Assembly: GCF_000376805.1 (NCBI RefSeq)
Contig: NZ_AQXT01000002.1
Coordinates: 2,976,001 to 3,040,000 of the forward strand
Reading direction: 5' to 3'
Source: Henriciella marina DSM 19595
GTDB taxonomy: Bacteria; Pseudomonadota; Alphaproteobacteria; Caulobacterales; Hyphomonadaceae
DNA length: 64,000 nucleotides
In this document: positions 43,741-52,299 of the stretch, piece after piece
How the letters are laid out: each line of letters starts with the position of its first letter
Position numbering within the stretch: position 1 is the stretch's first letter
Translations under genes and position numbers: made by a program
The notes under the pieces: model-generated
Seen by the model: the letters and a program-made list of their open reading frames with translations, nothing else
Told to the model about the DNA's origin: nothing
Database searches by the model: none

Positions 43741-44574
43741 ATGACGATGGAATACAGCCGGTCTTCGAGCGCCGACATGCGTGCCCAGACTTTTGTGGAT
43801 GCCAGGTTGAGCGGTTCGGTTGTTTCCGTGTATCCGGGGGAGAAGCCAGCCGGGCTGGACGAGGCATACCGGATCCAGGATCAGGCTATCGACGCCTTCC
43901 CGGCCACTCTGACAGGTTGGAAGGTTGGCGGAATTAATGGACGCTGGCGGGAGAGTGTGGGCGTAGACCGCCTGGTCGGGCCGGTGTTCGACACCTATAC
44001 ACACACTTTTTCCGGTCAGACGATTTCCATGCCGGTTTTCGCTGATGGTTTTGCGGCAGTCGAAGCAGAAGTCGTTGCCACGATCGCGCGAGATGTTCCT
44101 GAAGATCAGAAGAGCTTTTCGACCGATGATGCGGTCGCGTTCATCAAGTCATTGCACGTTGGTATTGAGATTGCCAGCAGTCCGTTTCCGGAAATCAATG
44201 AGCACGGGCCGCTCGTCACGATAAGTGACTTTGGGAATAATCGTGGGCTTATTACGGGAGAAGTCATCCCGGGCTGGTTCTCGCTCGCCATTGAAGATTG
44301 GGTGTTCGAAACCGTGTTGAATGGAAAGACCGTCGGTCGTTCTGCGCCGCTTGGCATGCCGGGCGGCCCGGTGGAGTCGGTTCGGTTCGCTCTCGAAAAT
44401 ACGGCGCGCCGCGGACGTCCCATAAAGGCGGGAATGCGCATTCTTACGGGCGCAGCGACAGGGGTGCACCAGGCCTTTGCCGGCGATGAAGCAACCATCA
44501 CCCTGGCAGGCCAACACGCCATTTCATGCCGACTGGTTCCATACTCGCAGGTCCTGTCGCAGCGCGCTGACTGA
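43741..44574 (+). CDS. 2-keto-4-pentenoate hydratase/FAH-family protein
   Basis: A 277-aa FAH-superfamily protein like MhpD. Motifs: AYRIQDQAIDAF, GWKVGGI, AAVEAEVVATIARDVP (acidic metal ligands), HVGIEIASSPFPEIN and SDFGNNRGLITGEVI. Most relatives hydrate 2-oxo-4-enoic acids from aromatic or sugar-acid pathways. GAGGAG stands before ATG 43741. It is the only member of this regulon without a place in the textbook galacturonate route; dehydration or hydration of a side product such as a 2-keto-3-deoxy acid is a guess. Confidence 0.82.
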   Translation: MTMEYSRSSSADMRAQTFVDARLSGSVVSVYPGEKPAGLDEAYRIQDQAIDAFPATLTGWKVGGINGRWRESVGVDRLVGPVFDTYTHTFSGQTISMPVFADGFAAVEAEVVATIARDVPEDQKSFSTDDAVAFIKSLHVGIEIASSPFPEINEHGPLVTISDFGNNRGLITGEVIPGWFSLAIEDWVFETVLNGKTVGRSAPLGMPGGPVESVRFALENTARRGRPIKAGMRILTGAATGVHQAFAGDEATITLAGQHAISCRLVPYSQVLSQRAD

Positions 44575-44936
44575 ACGAGTCTGCAAGACGTGCATCGGCT
44601 GGGGCCGCGACAGGTCTGGCGATCGCCTTCAAGTTATTCTTGGGAAAACAATGTAGGACGGAACGCTTCACTTCTGTGGATTGTGCGCCCCCAGAATTGA
44701 GCGATGCGCTTGCCTGCATGATTGGCCACGCGTTCGAGACCCATTGGTTGCCCTGATGCGTATTCTGGTGAGACCGTCGGACGGCGCAAACGCCAGCGAC
44801 GTCGATCCGTACCCTTTCGGAAGCAAACTATGGTTCAGGTGCCTGACAGAAGGCCGTCAAAAAATGACCCGACGCGTGGAGGTGCGCGCCGGGCCAGTGA
44901 GGACCGCTCCAAGTGCGGTAAGTGTTGAACGTCTGC
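44575..44936. other. Convergent intergenic gap, nothing recognised
   Basis: 362 bases between the ends of two convergent genes. It contains only short, low-quality frames on both strands and no clear hairpin with a T-tract. I see no RNA gene and no strong resemblance to the insertion elements found further right. Confidence 0.5.
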
Positions 44937-47666
44937 CTAGTAGCTGTAGCGAACACCGAACAGGAAGTTACGTCCCGTGTGGTGATACACCGTCGGAAGC
45001 TCTAGACGGTCAAAGGTCTGATGCTCGTACTCATCAGTCAGATTGATCGCTTCGAAGGTGACTTCAATCTGATCATTAACCTGATAGGAGGTTGAGAAGT
45101 CGAGGTTGAAGGTGTCTGCGACGCCGCGCTCCTCGCGCCCGTCGCTGCTGCGAGGGCGTGTGGTCTGATAAGCTTCGCGATAGGCGCCGGTGAGACGGGC
45201 CTGGAAGGCGTCGTTCTCGTAGTACAGCGTTGCATTGTAAGAATTCGGGGAGAACCCGATAATGTCATCAGAGTCGACATAGGTGTAGTTACCCACAAAA
45301 CCGAAGCCTTCGACCGGAAGGAAGGTGAATGGCTGCTGGTACACCAGTTCGAGGCCCTGAACCGACGCGCCAGACCCGTTGACGACCTGGTCGATTTCAA
45401 CCGTCGGATCGACGCCATCAGCGAGCAATTCCCCTAGAGGAGATGTTGCACCGGCAACCGAGGTCGGAAGGCCCGTTCGGCTAAACGTCGTTGCCACTGT
45501 CTCCGCATCTTCGAAGAAGGAATCGATGTCCTTGTAGAAGAGGCTCAACGCGACAAGGGACTCGTCAGAAAAATAGTACTCGAAAGAGAGATCGTAGGCT
45601 GTCGCCCGGTAAGGATCGAGGCCGGGATTGCCCTGGCTGATTGCGAAGGGCGGGCCGTTGAAGGTGTCGATCGAGCCACCTGGTGTCAGGTTGCCAAGCG
45701 ACGGACGGGCCATGACCTTGGCAACGCCTGCCCGAACAAGGAACTGCTCGGTCGGCTCTGCAACCAGGTTCAATGCAGGTAGCCAGTCGTCGTACTCGCG
45801 TTTTACCGTTACCTGATTACCGCTCAGAAAGCCGGTCGCTTCTGTTTCGGTTTCGACATACCGCACACCGACATCACCGCGTACGGGCATGTTCCCAAGT
45901 TCGGTGCTGAAATCCGCCTGCAGGTAGAAACCAGTATCGGTTTCCGTGACGCCGCGCGTATCCTGCTGACGGACGGCGCCAGGGATATTGTACAGGTCAA
46001 CAAGACCTGCTGCGGCCTCGAAGTTCGGCACGACCCAGCGCGTATCGATGCCAGGTGCGTCCAGCCCGCTACCAAACCCGGACAGGATTTGCGACAGGCC
46101 ACTGGTGACCGGGATGAAGGCGGAGATGCCTGCAATGTCGGTGACACTGCCTTCGGTGCGTGCCTCCTCAGTGCTGAACGTGAATTCCTTCCAGCTGGCG
46201 CCAGCTTTCAGGGTGATCATGTTGTTCAGGTCATATTCGACGTCGCCCTTGAACGTGTCGAACGTGTTGTCGACACTTTGCGGACGGTTGCGGAACTGGG
46301 TAAACAGGAAGGAGCCGGGATCGGCGACATCGAGAGAGCCAAAATCGACCGCAGGGGTCTCAAGGTTCCCGGTAAAGTCGAGCTGGTAACCTGAGACCGT
46401 GTTGGCGGCATCAAAGAAGATGGTGGCCTGTTGTGGAATGTCGAAGTTCGACTCAGATGTGCCGGCGAACACGGACGCCCGCAGCGTGTCGGAAAATTCG
46501 TGTTCGATCTTGGCCGTGAATTGCTGGAAGTCATTCTCCAGAACGTCGCGTCGGCGTTCGCTGCGAACGGGCACGATCCCGCTGGACGCGTCCGGCTGAA
46601 TGTCGCCGGTAAAGCTTTCGAGAACGCCGTTGCTGTTCACCGAAAAGTCGGTGACGTCGATGTTATCGGTGTTGCTGCGAATGAAGACTTCAAGGAAGTT
46701 CTCTTCCCGTTTGCCATCGAATTGAGAAACCAGGGCGTCAAGTGACACGGTCGTGGCTTCCGTTGGGCGGAACTGGACTGAACCAGTGATGCCCAGACGC
46801 TCCTGCTCGTAATCGAGGCGTCCATAGCGCGGGATACGCGCATAATAGGAGTCCTTGAGCGTCTGGCATTCTGCGGGAAGCGGCGTGCCCGTGCACGGAG
46901 CCCCATTTACAGAGCGGAACGTACCCTGGTCGTCAAACCGGACCGTCGAGAAGCCTTCTTCACGGATGGTGCGGTCGCTATAGGCGACCGACAGAAGGGC
47001 GCCAAAGGTTCCGTTCGGGTTCTGGTAAGAGCCGAGGGCGGCAAAGCGCGGGCTCACTTCTTCGATAAGGTCGTTGTAAAGGCCTTGAGCGGACACCGCG
47101 CCAGTGAAGCCTTCATCGAAATCGAAAGGCTGGGCAGTCTTGAGTTCGACGTTTGCGCCGAGTGAGCCTTCCTCGATAGATGCCGATTGGCTCTTGCGAA
47201 CGACAATAGCGTTGAAGAGCTCGGCGGCGAATGTGTTGAAATCGAATGCGCGAGAACGGTTGGTGCCGCCAGACGCATCAGATCCGCCACTGGTCGACAG
47301 GGCTTCCATGCCGTTCACGCGAATACGGGTGAAATCACCGCCAAGGCCGCGAACCGTGATGCGGCGGCCTTCGCCAGCCTGACGGTCGATAGCGATGCCC
47401 GGAATGCGTTGCAGGGACTCTGCAAGGTTCAGGTCCGGAAAGTCAGCAATATCTTCTGCGACAATCGCATCGACGACGCCGGTCGCCTGGCGCTTTACGT
47501 CAAGCGCTTGCGCGAGTGAGTCGCGGAAACCGGTTACCGTAACGGTGGAAAGACGGGCCTCTGCATCATCTGCGGGGGCTTCTTGGGCGTGTGCCAGGTT
47601 GACAGTTTGCGACAAGGCGATCAGGGAAGCGCCGTAGATTAGCCCTGATAGAACTTTAGATGTCAT
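44937..47666 (-). CDS. TonB-dependent receptor (oligosaccharide type)
   Basis: A 909-aa outer-membrane receptor. Signal peptide to LAHAQ (about 28), plug with LSTVTVTGFRDSLAQALDVK, DFPDLNLAESLQRIPGIAID and TVRGLGGDFTRIRVNGM, barrel ending in the aromatic C-terminus FLFGVRYSY. No iron-siderophore hallmark is seen. GGGAGGAAACT precedes ATG 47666 and the perfect operator is 33 bases upstream, so it probably imports pectin fragments across the outer membrane. The family's long plug of the TBDR-carbohydrate type is common in Caulobacterales. Confidence 0.93.
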   Translation of the reverse strand: MTSKVLSGLIYGASLIALSQTVNLAHAQEAPADDAEARLSTVTVTGFRDSLAQALDVKRQATGVVDAIVAEDIADFPDLNLAESLQRIPGIAIDRQAGEGRRITVRGLGGDFTRIRVNGMEALSTSGGSDASGGTNRSRAFDFNTFAAELFNAIVVRKSQSASIEEGSLGANVELKTAQPFDFDEGFTGAVSAQGLYNDLIEEVSPRFAALGSYQNPNGTFGALLSVAYSDRTIREEGFSTVRFDDQGTFRSVNGAPCTGTPLPAECQTLKDSYYARIPRYGRLDYEQERLGITGSVQFRPTEATTVSLDALVSQFDGKREENFLEVFIRSNTDNIDVTDFSVNSNGVLESFTGDIQPDASSGIVPVRSERRRDVLENDFQQFTAKIEHEFSDTLRASVFAGTSESNFDIPQQATIFFDAANTVSGYQLDFTGNLETPAVDFGSLDVADPGSFLFTQFRNRPQSVDNTFDTFKGDVEYDLNNMITLKAGASWKEFTFSTEEARTEGSVTDIAGISAFIPVTSGLSQILSGFGSGLDAPGIDTRWVVPNFEAAAGLVDLYNIPGAVRQQDTRGVTETDTGFYLQADFSTELGNMPVRGDVGVRYVETETEATGFLSGNQVTVKREYDDWLPALNLVAEPTEQFLVRAGVAKVMARPSLGNLTPGGSIDTFNGPPFAISQGNPGLDPYRATAYDLSFEYYFSDESLVALSLFYKDIDSFFEDAETVATTFSRTGLPTSVAGATSPLGELLADGVDPTVEIDQVVNGSGASVQGLELVYQQPFTFLPVEGFGFVGNYTYVDSDDIIGFSPNSYNATLYYENDAFQARLTGAYREAYQTTRPRSSDGREERGVADTFNLDFSTSYQVNDQIEVTFEAINLTDEYEHQTFDRLELPTVYHHTGRNFLFGVRYSY

Positions 47667-47698
47667 AGTTTCCTCCCAATATTTTTTATGTCCACCGT

Positions 47699-47714
47699 AT
47701 GACACCGGTGTCAT
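47699..47714. promoter_or_regulatory. LacI-type operator before TonB receptor (perfect palindrome)
   Basis: ATGACACCGGTGTCAT, a fully symmetric 16-bp site and the cleanest of four copies in the window. It is 33 bases before the receptor ATG, in the right place to block initiation. Confidence 0.85.
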
Positions 47715-47718
47715 AACT

Positions 47719-47738
47719 GCGTTACCATGCTGTAACGC
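47719..47738. promoter_or_regulatory. Second dyad at receptor promoter
   Basis: GCGTTAC-CATGCT-GTAACGC, 7-bp perfect arms, four bases beyond the LacI-type palindrome on the side away from the gene. It contains the ATGGTAAC half-site seen at 36189 on the minus strand. It may be a second, weaker operator for the same regulator or a site for another protein. Confidence 0.5.
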
Positions 47739-47804
47739 GGAAGGCAAGCTTCCTGGCCTCCGCCCCGTCCGGCAGACGCGCCCTCAGTCAGCAGGAGCTG
47801 TCTG

Positions 47805-48112
47805 GGCGTTGTCAGAGAATTTCGATCTCGTTTGTACCCGTCGACGAAAATGCCGGTAATTTCGCCAGCAAACATTGGCCCAAACCGGTTTCACCAATAG
47901 TGGATCGTCTCGTGGCTGACTTTAACTCCGCGTTCGTGAAGCAGGGCTTCGACATTTCGAAGCGACAGCGGAAAATCGGACATACATCATCACGGGCGAG
48001 CCGAATGACCCCGGGCGATGTTTTGAAATACCAAAAAGGGTTTTTGGGCATGTCGAAACGAGACGACGACAACGACCTATTTGATCTCAAGTAAAGTTCT
48101 TCTGACAACACC
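47805..48112. mobile_element. Internally deleted IS6-type element (308 bp, both ends)
   Basis: The left end reads GGCGTTGTCAGA and the right end, on the other strand, GGTGTTGTCAGA. The interior (about 47875-48095) follows the 5' part of the intact IS6-type transposase: the frame has MPKNPFWYFKTSPGVIRLA and then shifts. The 3' half of the transposase is gone. It is a non-autonomous, MITE-like derivative. Confidence 0.7.
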
Positions 48113-48177
48113 GAGACTGCCAGAAACTCCAGGCAGATACGATCCAGTTTTTGGGCGAGCAGAGCAACCTCGAGCCG

Positions 48178-49341
48178 CTATCTGCACGATCCACCCGGAT
48201 AGAACGGGACAGGTTCCGGGCCGCAATTGCAGCTATAGCCTTGGGGACACCACGGTTCAGCTGGTACCGGCTCGGAAGCGCGAATGGCTGAGCTTGCTTC
48301 GCGCACTACCGGGTTAGCACTCTCATGAGCTTCTCGGTGCAGTATAGGCTGTGGGACCCGGCCTGCACTGCCGCCGATCCAGTCATTCAGGCACGCCTGC
48401 TGAGCCGAATAAGTATAGGACATTTCAAGACAGGTTTCATATTGACCTGGGCCGCGCGAGGCGAAGAACGCATCCGCTTTGGAACGATCACGCTGGCGGT
48501 CCTGCCGCGTTCGTCGTCTTCGTTCCGCGCGAAGGCGAGCTATGTTTTCGGCGCGCGACATCGCCGTATTGAGCGCTACTTCGAACTGGCCAAGTTCGGT
48601 TGCGTCACGATTAAGCTCTTCACGTGTGCGTCTCACCTGGGACGACATGTACTGGGCCACCCAATATCTAAAGTCTGTTGAAGTTAACTGCGCGTAGCGC
48701 GCGGCCGTTTCTGCCGCTTCTGTCTCGTAATTGTTCAGCGTCTGCTTCCTGCAGTCGAGCCAGCTCTGTCTGTGGAGGAGTGTCGATTCGGCCACACGCA
48801 GTGTTGCCAGACTATCTATCGCGTGCAGCTCCCGGGCATCGTCCGGCTGCAGATAGGGCTCGGCGCCGCAGCTTCCCGCATAGTCGAGATTCACCCGGAG
48901 TGCGGCAATACCTTTTGCACGGGCGATTTGGTGGTCATGATCACTATCAAAGTCGGCCACCTCCCAGGGGAAGGCGGCTGCTGCGTCCCCAACGAATTCA
49001 TTCCACGTCTCAGTTGCAGTGCAAGAACCGCTCGTAGAACCTGAAAAGGCAAATTTGATGGGAATGCGTGCCTTGGACTGGGGAAGTCCGGAGATGCGCG
49101 AACGCAAAACAACGTCGACGGCCGACTGTTCAAAGACTGGACTGGTGCAACTGACCTCGTCAATTCGCTTCGAAGCATCAGACTGGAGTTCGAATGCAAT
49201 CTTGCAGCATCCCTCGATTCCCTTGAGTTCGGCGTCTACGGGAAAGGTAATATCGGCCAGCTCGATAACCGACACTTGCGCTGCCCCCTCATGCCGAAAA
49301 CAGCCAACCAAAATTGCAATTGCTAATCCCGCACGCAACAT
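48178..49341 (-). CDS. Secreted protein with TonB-C-like domain, unknown
   Basis: A 387-aa protein with a signal peptide (about 1-21, to GAAQ). Residues about 25-100 look like a TonB C-terminal/energy-transducer domain (PVDAELKGIEGCCKIAFELQ, then SCTSPVFEQSAVDVVLRSRI). The rest is a long helical segment rich in Arg and Ala (about 190-290), probably coiled coil, and a Cys-rich end (CPQGYSCNCGPEPV). It stands alone between insertion-element fragments. I do not recognise a named family. Confidence 0.6.
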   Translation of the reverse strand: MLRAGLAIAILVGCFRHEGAAQVSVIELADITFPVDAELKGIEGCCKIAFELQSDASKRIDEVSCTSPVFEQSAVDVVLRSRISGLPQSKARIPIKFAFSGSTSGSCTATETWNEFVGDAAAAFPWEVADFDSDHDHQIARAKGIAALRVNLDYAGSCGAEPYLQPDDARELHAIDSLATLRVAESTLLHRQSWLDCRKQTLNNYETEAAETAARYAQLTSTDFRYWVAQYMSSQVRRTREELNRDATELGQFEVALNTAMSRAENIARLRAERRRRTRQDRQRDRSKADAFFASRGPGQYETCLEMSYTYSAQQACLNDWIGGSAGRVPQPILHREAHESANPVVREASSAIRASEPVPAEPWCPQGYSCNCGPEPVPFYPGGSCR

Positions 49342-49463
49342 CGTTACCCCTCCCGCGCAAAAGCTTTCTCGAGCTCCAACCCGGCAATATTGTCATACAA
49401 ACGCAAACTCGTCTCTGCTGCTCGGCAAAGAGGCAGACTTCTTCAGCGAGAAGCTGAAGCCAC

Positions 49464-49700
49464 GATGCTGTCAGGCTAATGCCAAGTCGTCTCTGTCTTC
49501 GAAGAAGCGAACGCGATTAGACGGCCAGAAGCAGGCGCCATTCCTGGAGCACGGCGTCACGGTTGCGTTTGAGGCGGGATCTAGACTTGAGATGGCGATC
49601 TAAGTTGAAGTGATTGTGAAACGAGGCGTAGCGGATCGTCTCGTGACTGACTTCAATCCTCCGTCGATGAGGTGTTGGACGAGCCCGCCGGGCCCGAAGA
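49464..49700 (-). mobile_element. IS6-type transposase remnant with internal deletion
   Basis: The left end GATGCTGTCAGGC and the next 160 bases follow 49909-50080 of the intact copy. On the minus strand the frame reads EVSHETIRY joined straight to ASFHNHFNLDRHLKSRSR and ends WRLLLAV, so about 150 codons of the catalytic core are missing between them. Confidence 0.7.
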
Positions 49701-49836
49701 GAATGAGAAGCCAAACCATTGGATGGGCGAACGACAAATAATGTCGATGGGAGTGAGCCTAGGTATCATCAATCAGGCGACGGAGATCACATCGCCATTG
49801 ATCAAGGATTTCCTGGAAAACAGAGACAGCAAGACA

Positions 49837-49861
49837 ATAAAAAGCCCGCCAGTGACGGGCT
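49837..49861 (-). terminator. Rho-independent terminator
   Basis: Read on the minus strand: AGCCCG-TCACTGG-CGGGCT followed by TTTTTATT. It would stop transcription coming from the IS6 element at 49909-50724. It lies in an otherwise unexplained stretch between two IS6 copies. Confidence 0.75.
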
Positions 49862-49908
49862 ATCTCGGAAGTTTCGAGATCTGGTCTTCAAATCCATGGG
49901 TGCGTGGC

Positions 49909-50724
49909 GGTGTTGTCAGACTAATGCAAAGTCGTCTCTGTTTTCTAAGGAGCAAAGAGATTTAGGCGGCCAGAAGCTGGCGCCATTCGAGGAGGGCGGC
50001 GTCTCGGTTCAGCTTGAAGCGAATTCTTGAATTGAGGTGCCTATCGAGGTTGAAGTGGTTGTGAAACGAAGCGTGGGTTGAGGCGAACTTTTGAAGATTG
50101 CCCATCCTTCGAAATCGGGACATCGCTCGCTCCCGTCGCCGGAAGGGCAGGTGACTATTCTCGGCCCGATTGTTGAGATGTCGACCGACCTCCTGGCGAT
50201 CGATATTCCCGATTTCCTTCATCGCTGCGCCGTACGATCTTAGCCGATCGGTGACGACTGTCCGCGGTGCGCCGTAGCGCTTCATGGCTTTCTTCAAGAA
50301 TCTTAGAGCCGCTGATTTGTCTCGTGTTTTCGTGACATAGCTTTCGAGCACTTCGCCTTCATGATCGACGGCACGCCAGAGATAGTGGGTCACGCCATTG
50401 ATCTTCACGTAGACTTCGTCGAGGTGCCAGCGCCATTGCGTGACCTGACGAAGCTGCTGAGACCGACGTCGGCGTATCTCTTCCGCAAACATTGGTCCGA
50501 ACCGGTTCAACCAGTAGCGGACTGTCTCATGGCTGACTTCAACTCCGCGTTCGTGAAGCAGGTCTTCGACATTTCGAAGCGACAGCGGAAATCGGACATA
50601 CATCATCACGGCTAACCGGATGATCTCGGGCGATGTTTTGAAATACCGAAAAGGGCTTTTGGACATGGCGAAACGATACTGCGACGACCTACCTCGTCTC
50701 AAGTAAAGTTCTTCTGACAATGCC
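49909..50724 (-). mobile_element. IS6-family insertion sequence, intact
   Basis: 816 bases with terminal repeats GGTGTTGTCAGAC (left) and GGCATTGTCAGAA (right, other strand), enclosing one transposase. Right of it lies the 5' end of another copy. No 8-bp target duplication is visible, which points to recombination rather than a simple insertion. Confidence 0.85.
49962..50666 (-). CDS. IS6-family DDE transposase
   Basis: A 234-aa transposase, the usual length for the family. N-terminal helix-turn-helix region (FPLSLRNVEDLLHERGVEVS), catalytic acidic residues in WHLDEVYVK (Asp83), VVTDRLRSYGAA (Asp140) and NNRAENSH (Glu169), then FRRRERAM. ATG 50666 (MSKSPFRYF) is chosen because the in-frame extension to 50789 crosses the terminal repeat and belongs to a second, truncated copy with the same N-terminus (MTKSPFRYF). 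Confidence 0.92.
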   Translation of the reverse strand: MSKSPFRYFKTSPEIIRLAVMMYVRFPLSLRNVEDLLHERGVEVSHETVRYWLNRFGPMFAEEIRRRRSQQLRQVTQWRWHLDEVYVKINGVTHYLWRAVDHEGEVLESYVTKTRDKSAALRFLKKAMKRYGAPRTVVTDRLRSYGAAMKEIGNIDRQEVGRHLNNRAENSHLPFRRRERAMSRFRRMGNLQKFASTHASFHNHFNLDRHLNSRIRFKLNRDAALLEWRQLLAA

Positions 50725-50848
50725 ATCATGACGGCAAGGCGGATGATTTCAGGCGACGTTTTGAAGTAGCGGAATGGAGATTTTGTCATGCCGGAGAGAG
50801 TAGGGCGGTCGGGATGGCCGACTCAAGCGAAGTTCTTCTGACAATACC
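50725..50848 (-). mobile_element. 5' remnant of a second IS6-type copy
   Basis: Holds only the terminal repeat (GGTATTGTCAGAA on the minus strand, ending at 50848) and the first 22 transposase codons, MTKSPFRYFKTSPEIIRLAV and two Met. It is cut off exactly at the end of the intact copy at 50724. Confidence 0.8.
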
Positions 50849-50857
50849 CTTTTGAGC

Positions 50858-50917
50858 ATGGACTGAACTTATCCAGATCCACCTAGGCGCTCAATGCTGG
50901 TTTGGTCTGACAGTGCC
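50858..50917. repeat. Solo insertion-element end, copy B
   Basis: 60 bases resembling 32503-32561, again ending GTCTGACAGTGCC, nine bases beyond the IS6 fragment and 54 before the acyltransferase start. The other end of the element is not visible nearby. Confidence 0.6.
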
Positions 50918-50971
50918 CCAGTTGGCCCAATCCTTGCGTTGCCCTTGATCAGTGAAGCGAAAGAAGTGTCG

Positions 50972-52075
50972 ATGACAACAACTGCGTTAGGCCATGGCCG
51001 TCTTGAAGATCGGCTGAACAATTTCACAGCGCTACGGATCGGATTTGCATTCCTTATCCTATATGGACATTCGCTCATGATACCCCAAGGCCTACCGATG
51101 GAAGGGACATGGGCAAGCGTAATCGACACCATTGTACAATACGCGCTCGATGGCTTCTTTATCTTGTCAGGCTATATGCTTGCCGCGTCGCTAGCCAAAT
51201 CGCAGGATATGACAAGTTATTGGCTAGCGCGGAGCCTCCGCATTTTTCCTGGCTTGGTCATTGTTGTTTTCGCCTGTTGGCTATTACTCGGGCCGATAAT
51301 GACAAACCTTTCAATAAGCGCGTATTTCGCTTCTTCACAAAGCTGGGCTTATCCATTTTTGACACTGTCACAGCTCAACCCGCAAGGCGAACTTCAAGGC
51401 GTATTCGAGCACAATGCAATAAATGAAATTAACCGGCCTCTGTGGACTATTCGCTACGAGTTGGTTTGCTATGTGCTAGCAGGTGTCGCAGCTGGCCTAG
51501 GCGTGTGGCGTCAGTCTTGGGGCATACCAGCGATTTTCGCTGCGTCCTTGATAGCATCATTCAGCATTCAAGTGTTTACCTATACCGGTCCACTAGATGA
51601 AACTGCTGGAGCTATGGCTCGCTTCGGACCAGCATTTATGACAGGGGCGCTTTTCTACCGCCTCAAACATTTAATCGCCCTTACTGCCTTTGGTTCGGTC
51701 CTGGTCCTGTTGTTGGCCTATGCCTCTTTCGGAACTCCTGCTGGCATAGTCGTCGGCCAACTCGCCAATGCGTACGTCTTACTATGGTTGGGGTTTAAGA
51801 AGATCCCTGGCTCGATGGGGCGGCAAGTTCGAGACGTTAAAGATATATCCTACGGCGTCTACATCCTGCATTGGCCAATTGGACAGATGGCTGTGGCGCT
51901 GAATCCTGGTATTGGGATAGGCACCTTGTTCGCTGTCATGGCCTCTAGTACGCTCATAATGGCTATAGCGCTTCGTCATTTTGTCGAAGAGCCGGCTCTG
52001 CGGGCAAAGCCAGCCCTACGCGTTAGTTTGAACAGCGCAATCAATCGAAGCGCCAGCCGCGTTGTTTACAATTGA
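50972..52075 (+). CDS. Acyltransferase 3 family membrane protein
   Basis: A 367-aa polytopic protein with about 10 helices of the OafA/NodX family: FTALRIGFAFLILYGHSL with the catalytic-region His, YALDGFFILSGYMLA, YWLARSLRIFPGL and DISYGVYILHWPIGQM. It O-acylates a surface sugar. The start ATG at 50972 has AAAGAAG upstream. Base composition looks richer in A and T than neighbours, and insertion fragments sit right before it, so transfer is likely. Confidence 0.88.
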   Translation: MTTTALGHGRLEDRLNNFTALRIGFAFLILYGHSLMIPQGLPMEGTWASVIDTIVQYALDGFFILSGYMLAASLAKSQDMTSYWLARSLRIFPGLVIVVFACWLLLGPIMTNLSISAYFASSQSWAYPFLTLSQLNPQGELQGVFEHNAINEINRPLWTIRYELVCYVLAGVAAGLGVWRQSWGIPAIFAASLIASFSIQVFTYTGPLDETAGAMARFGPAFMTGALFYRLKHLIALTAFGSVLVLLLAYASFGTPAGIVVGQLANAYVLLWLGFKKIPGSMGRQVRDVKDISYGVYILHWPIGQMAVALNPGIGIGTLFAVMASSTLIMAIALRHFVEEPALRAKPALRVSLNSAINRSASRVVYN

Positions 52076-52220
52076 AAGGCTCAGCGAACGCCCGAAGATC
52101 CCGCTTGATCGCGATCGGCGAGTTTTTGCGACATCCAGAAAAAAACTAGCTCGCTTTGGCACCTTCAGTTGAACTTTGCTTGAGCCGGACATCCCGATTG
52201 CCTTAATCTCCGCCACACGA

Positions 52221-52289
52221 TCACATCATCCAGAGCAGTATCTGGATGCCGAAGATCACAACGACCCATCTATATAGCCGGCGCTCCAT
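52221..52289 (-). CDS. 22-residue hydrophobic peptide frame, tentative
   Basis: ATG 52289 to TGA at 52221 reads MERRLYRWVVVIFGIQILLW plus MM: a positive start followed by a single membrane helix. It begins ten bases after the stop of the copper lipoprotein gene, so it could be coupled. No clear ribosome-binding site is seen and such a short frame can arise by chance. Confidence 0.3.
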   Translation of the reverse strand: MERRLYRWVVVIFGIQILLWMM

Positions 52290-52299
52290 CGGAGAGCGC

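Noticed and set aside
44681-45046. 121-aa frame in the gap after the hydratase
   Set aside because: No ribosome-binding site, Arg/Ser-rich and running into the receptor 3' end.
49672-49965. 97-aa plus-strand frame between IS6 copies
   Set aside because: It begins inside one element fragment, crosses a terminator and ends in the next copy; probably not a gene.
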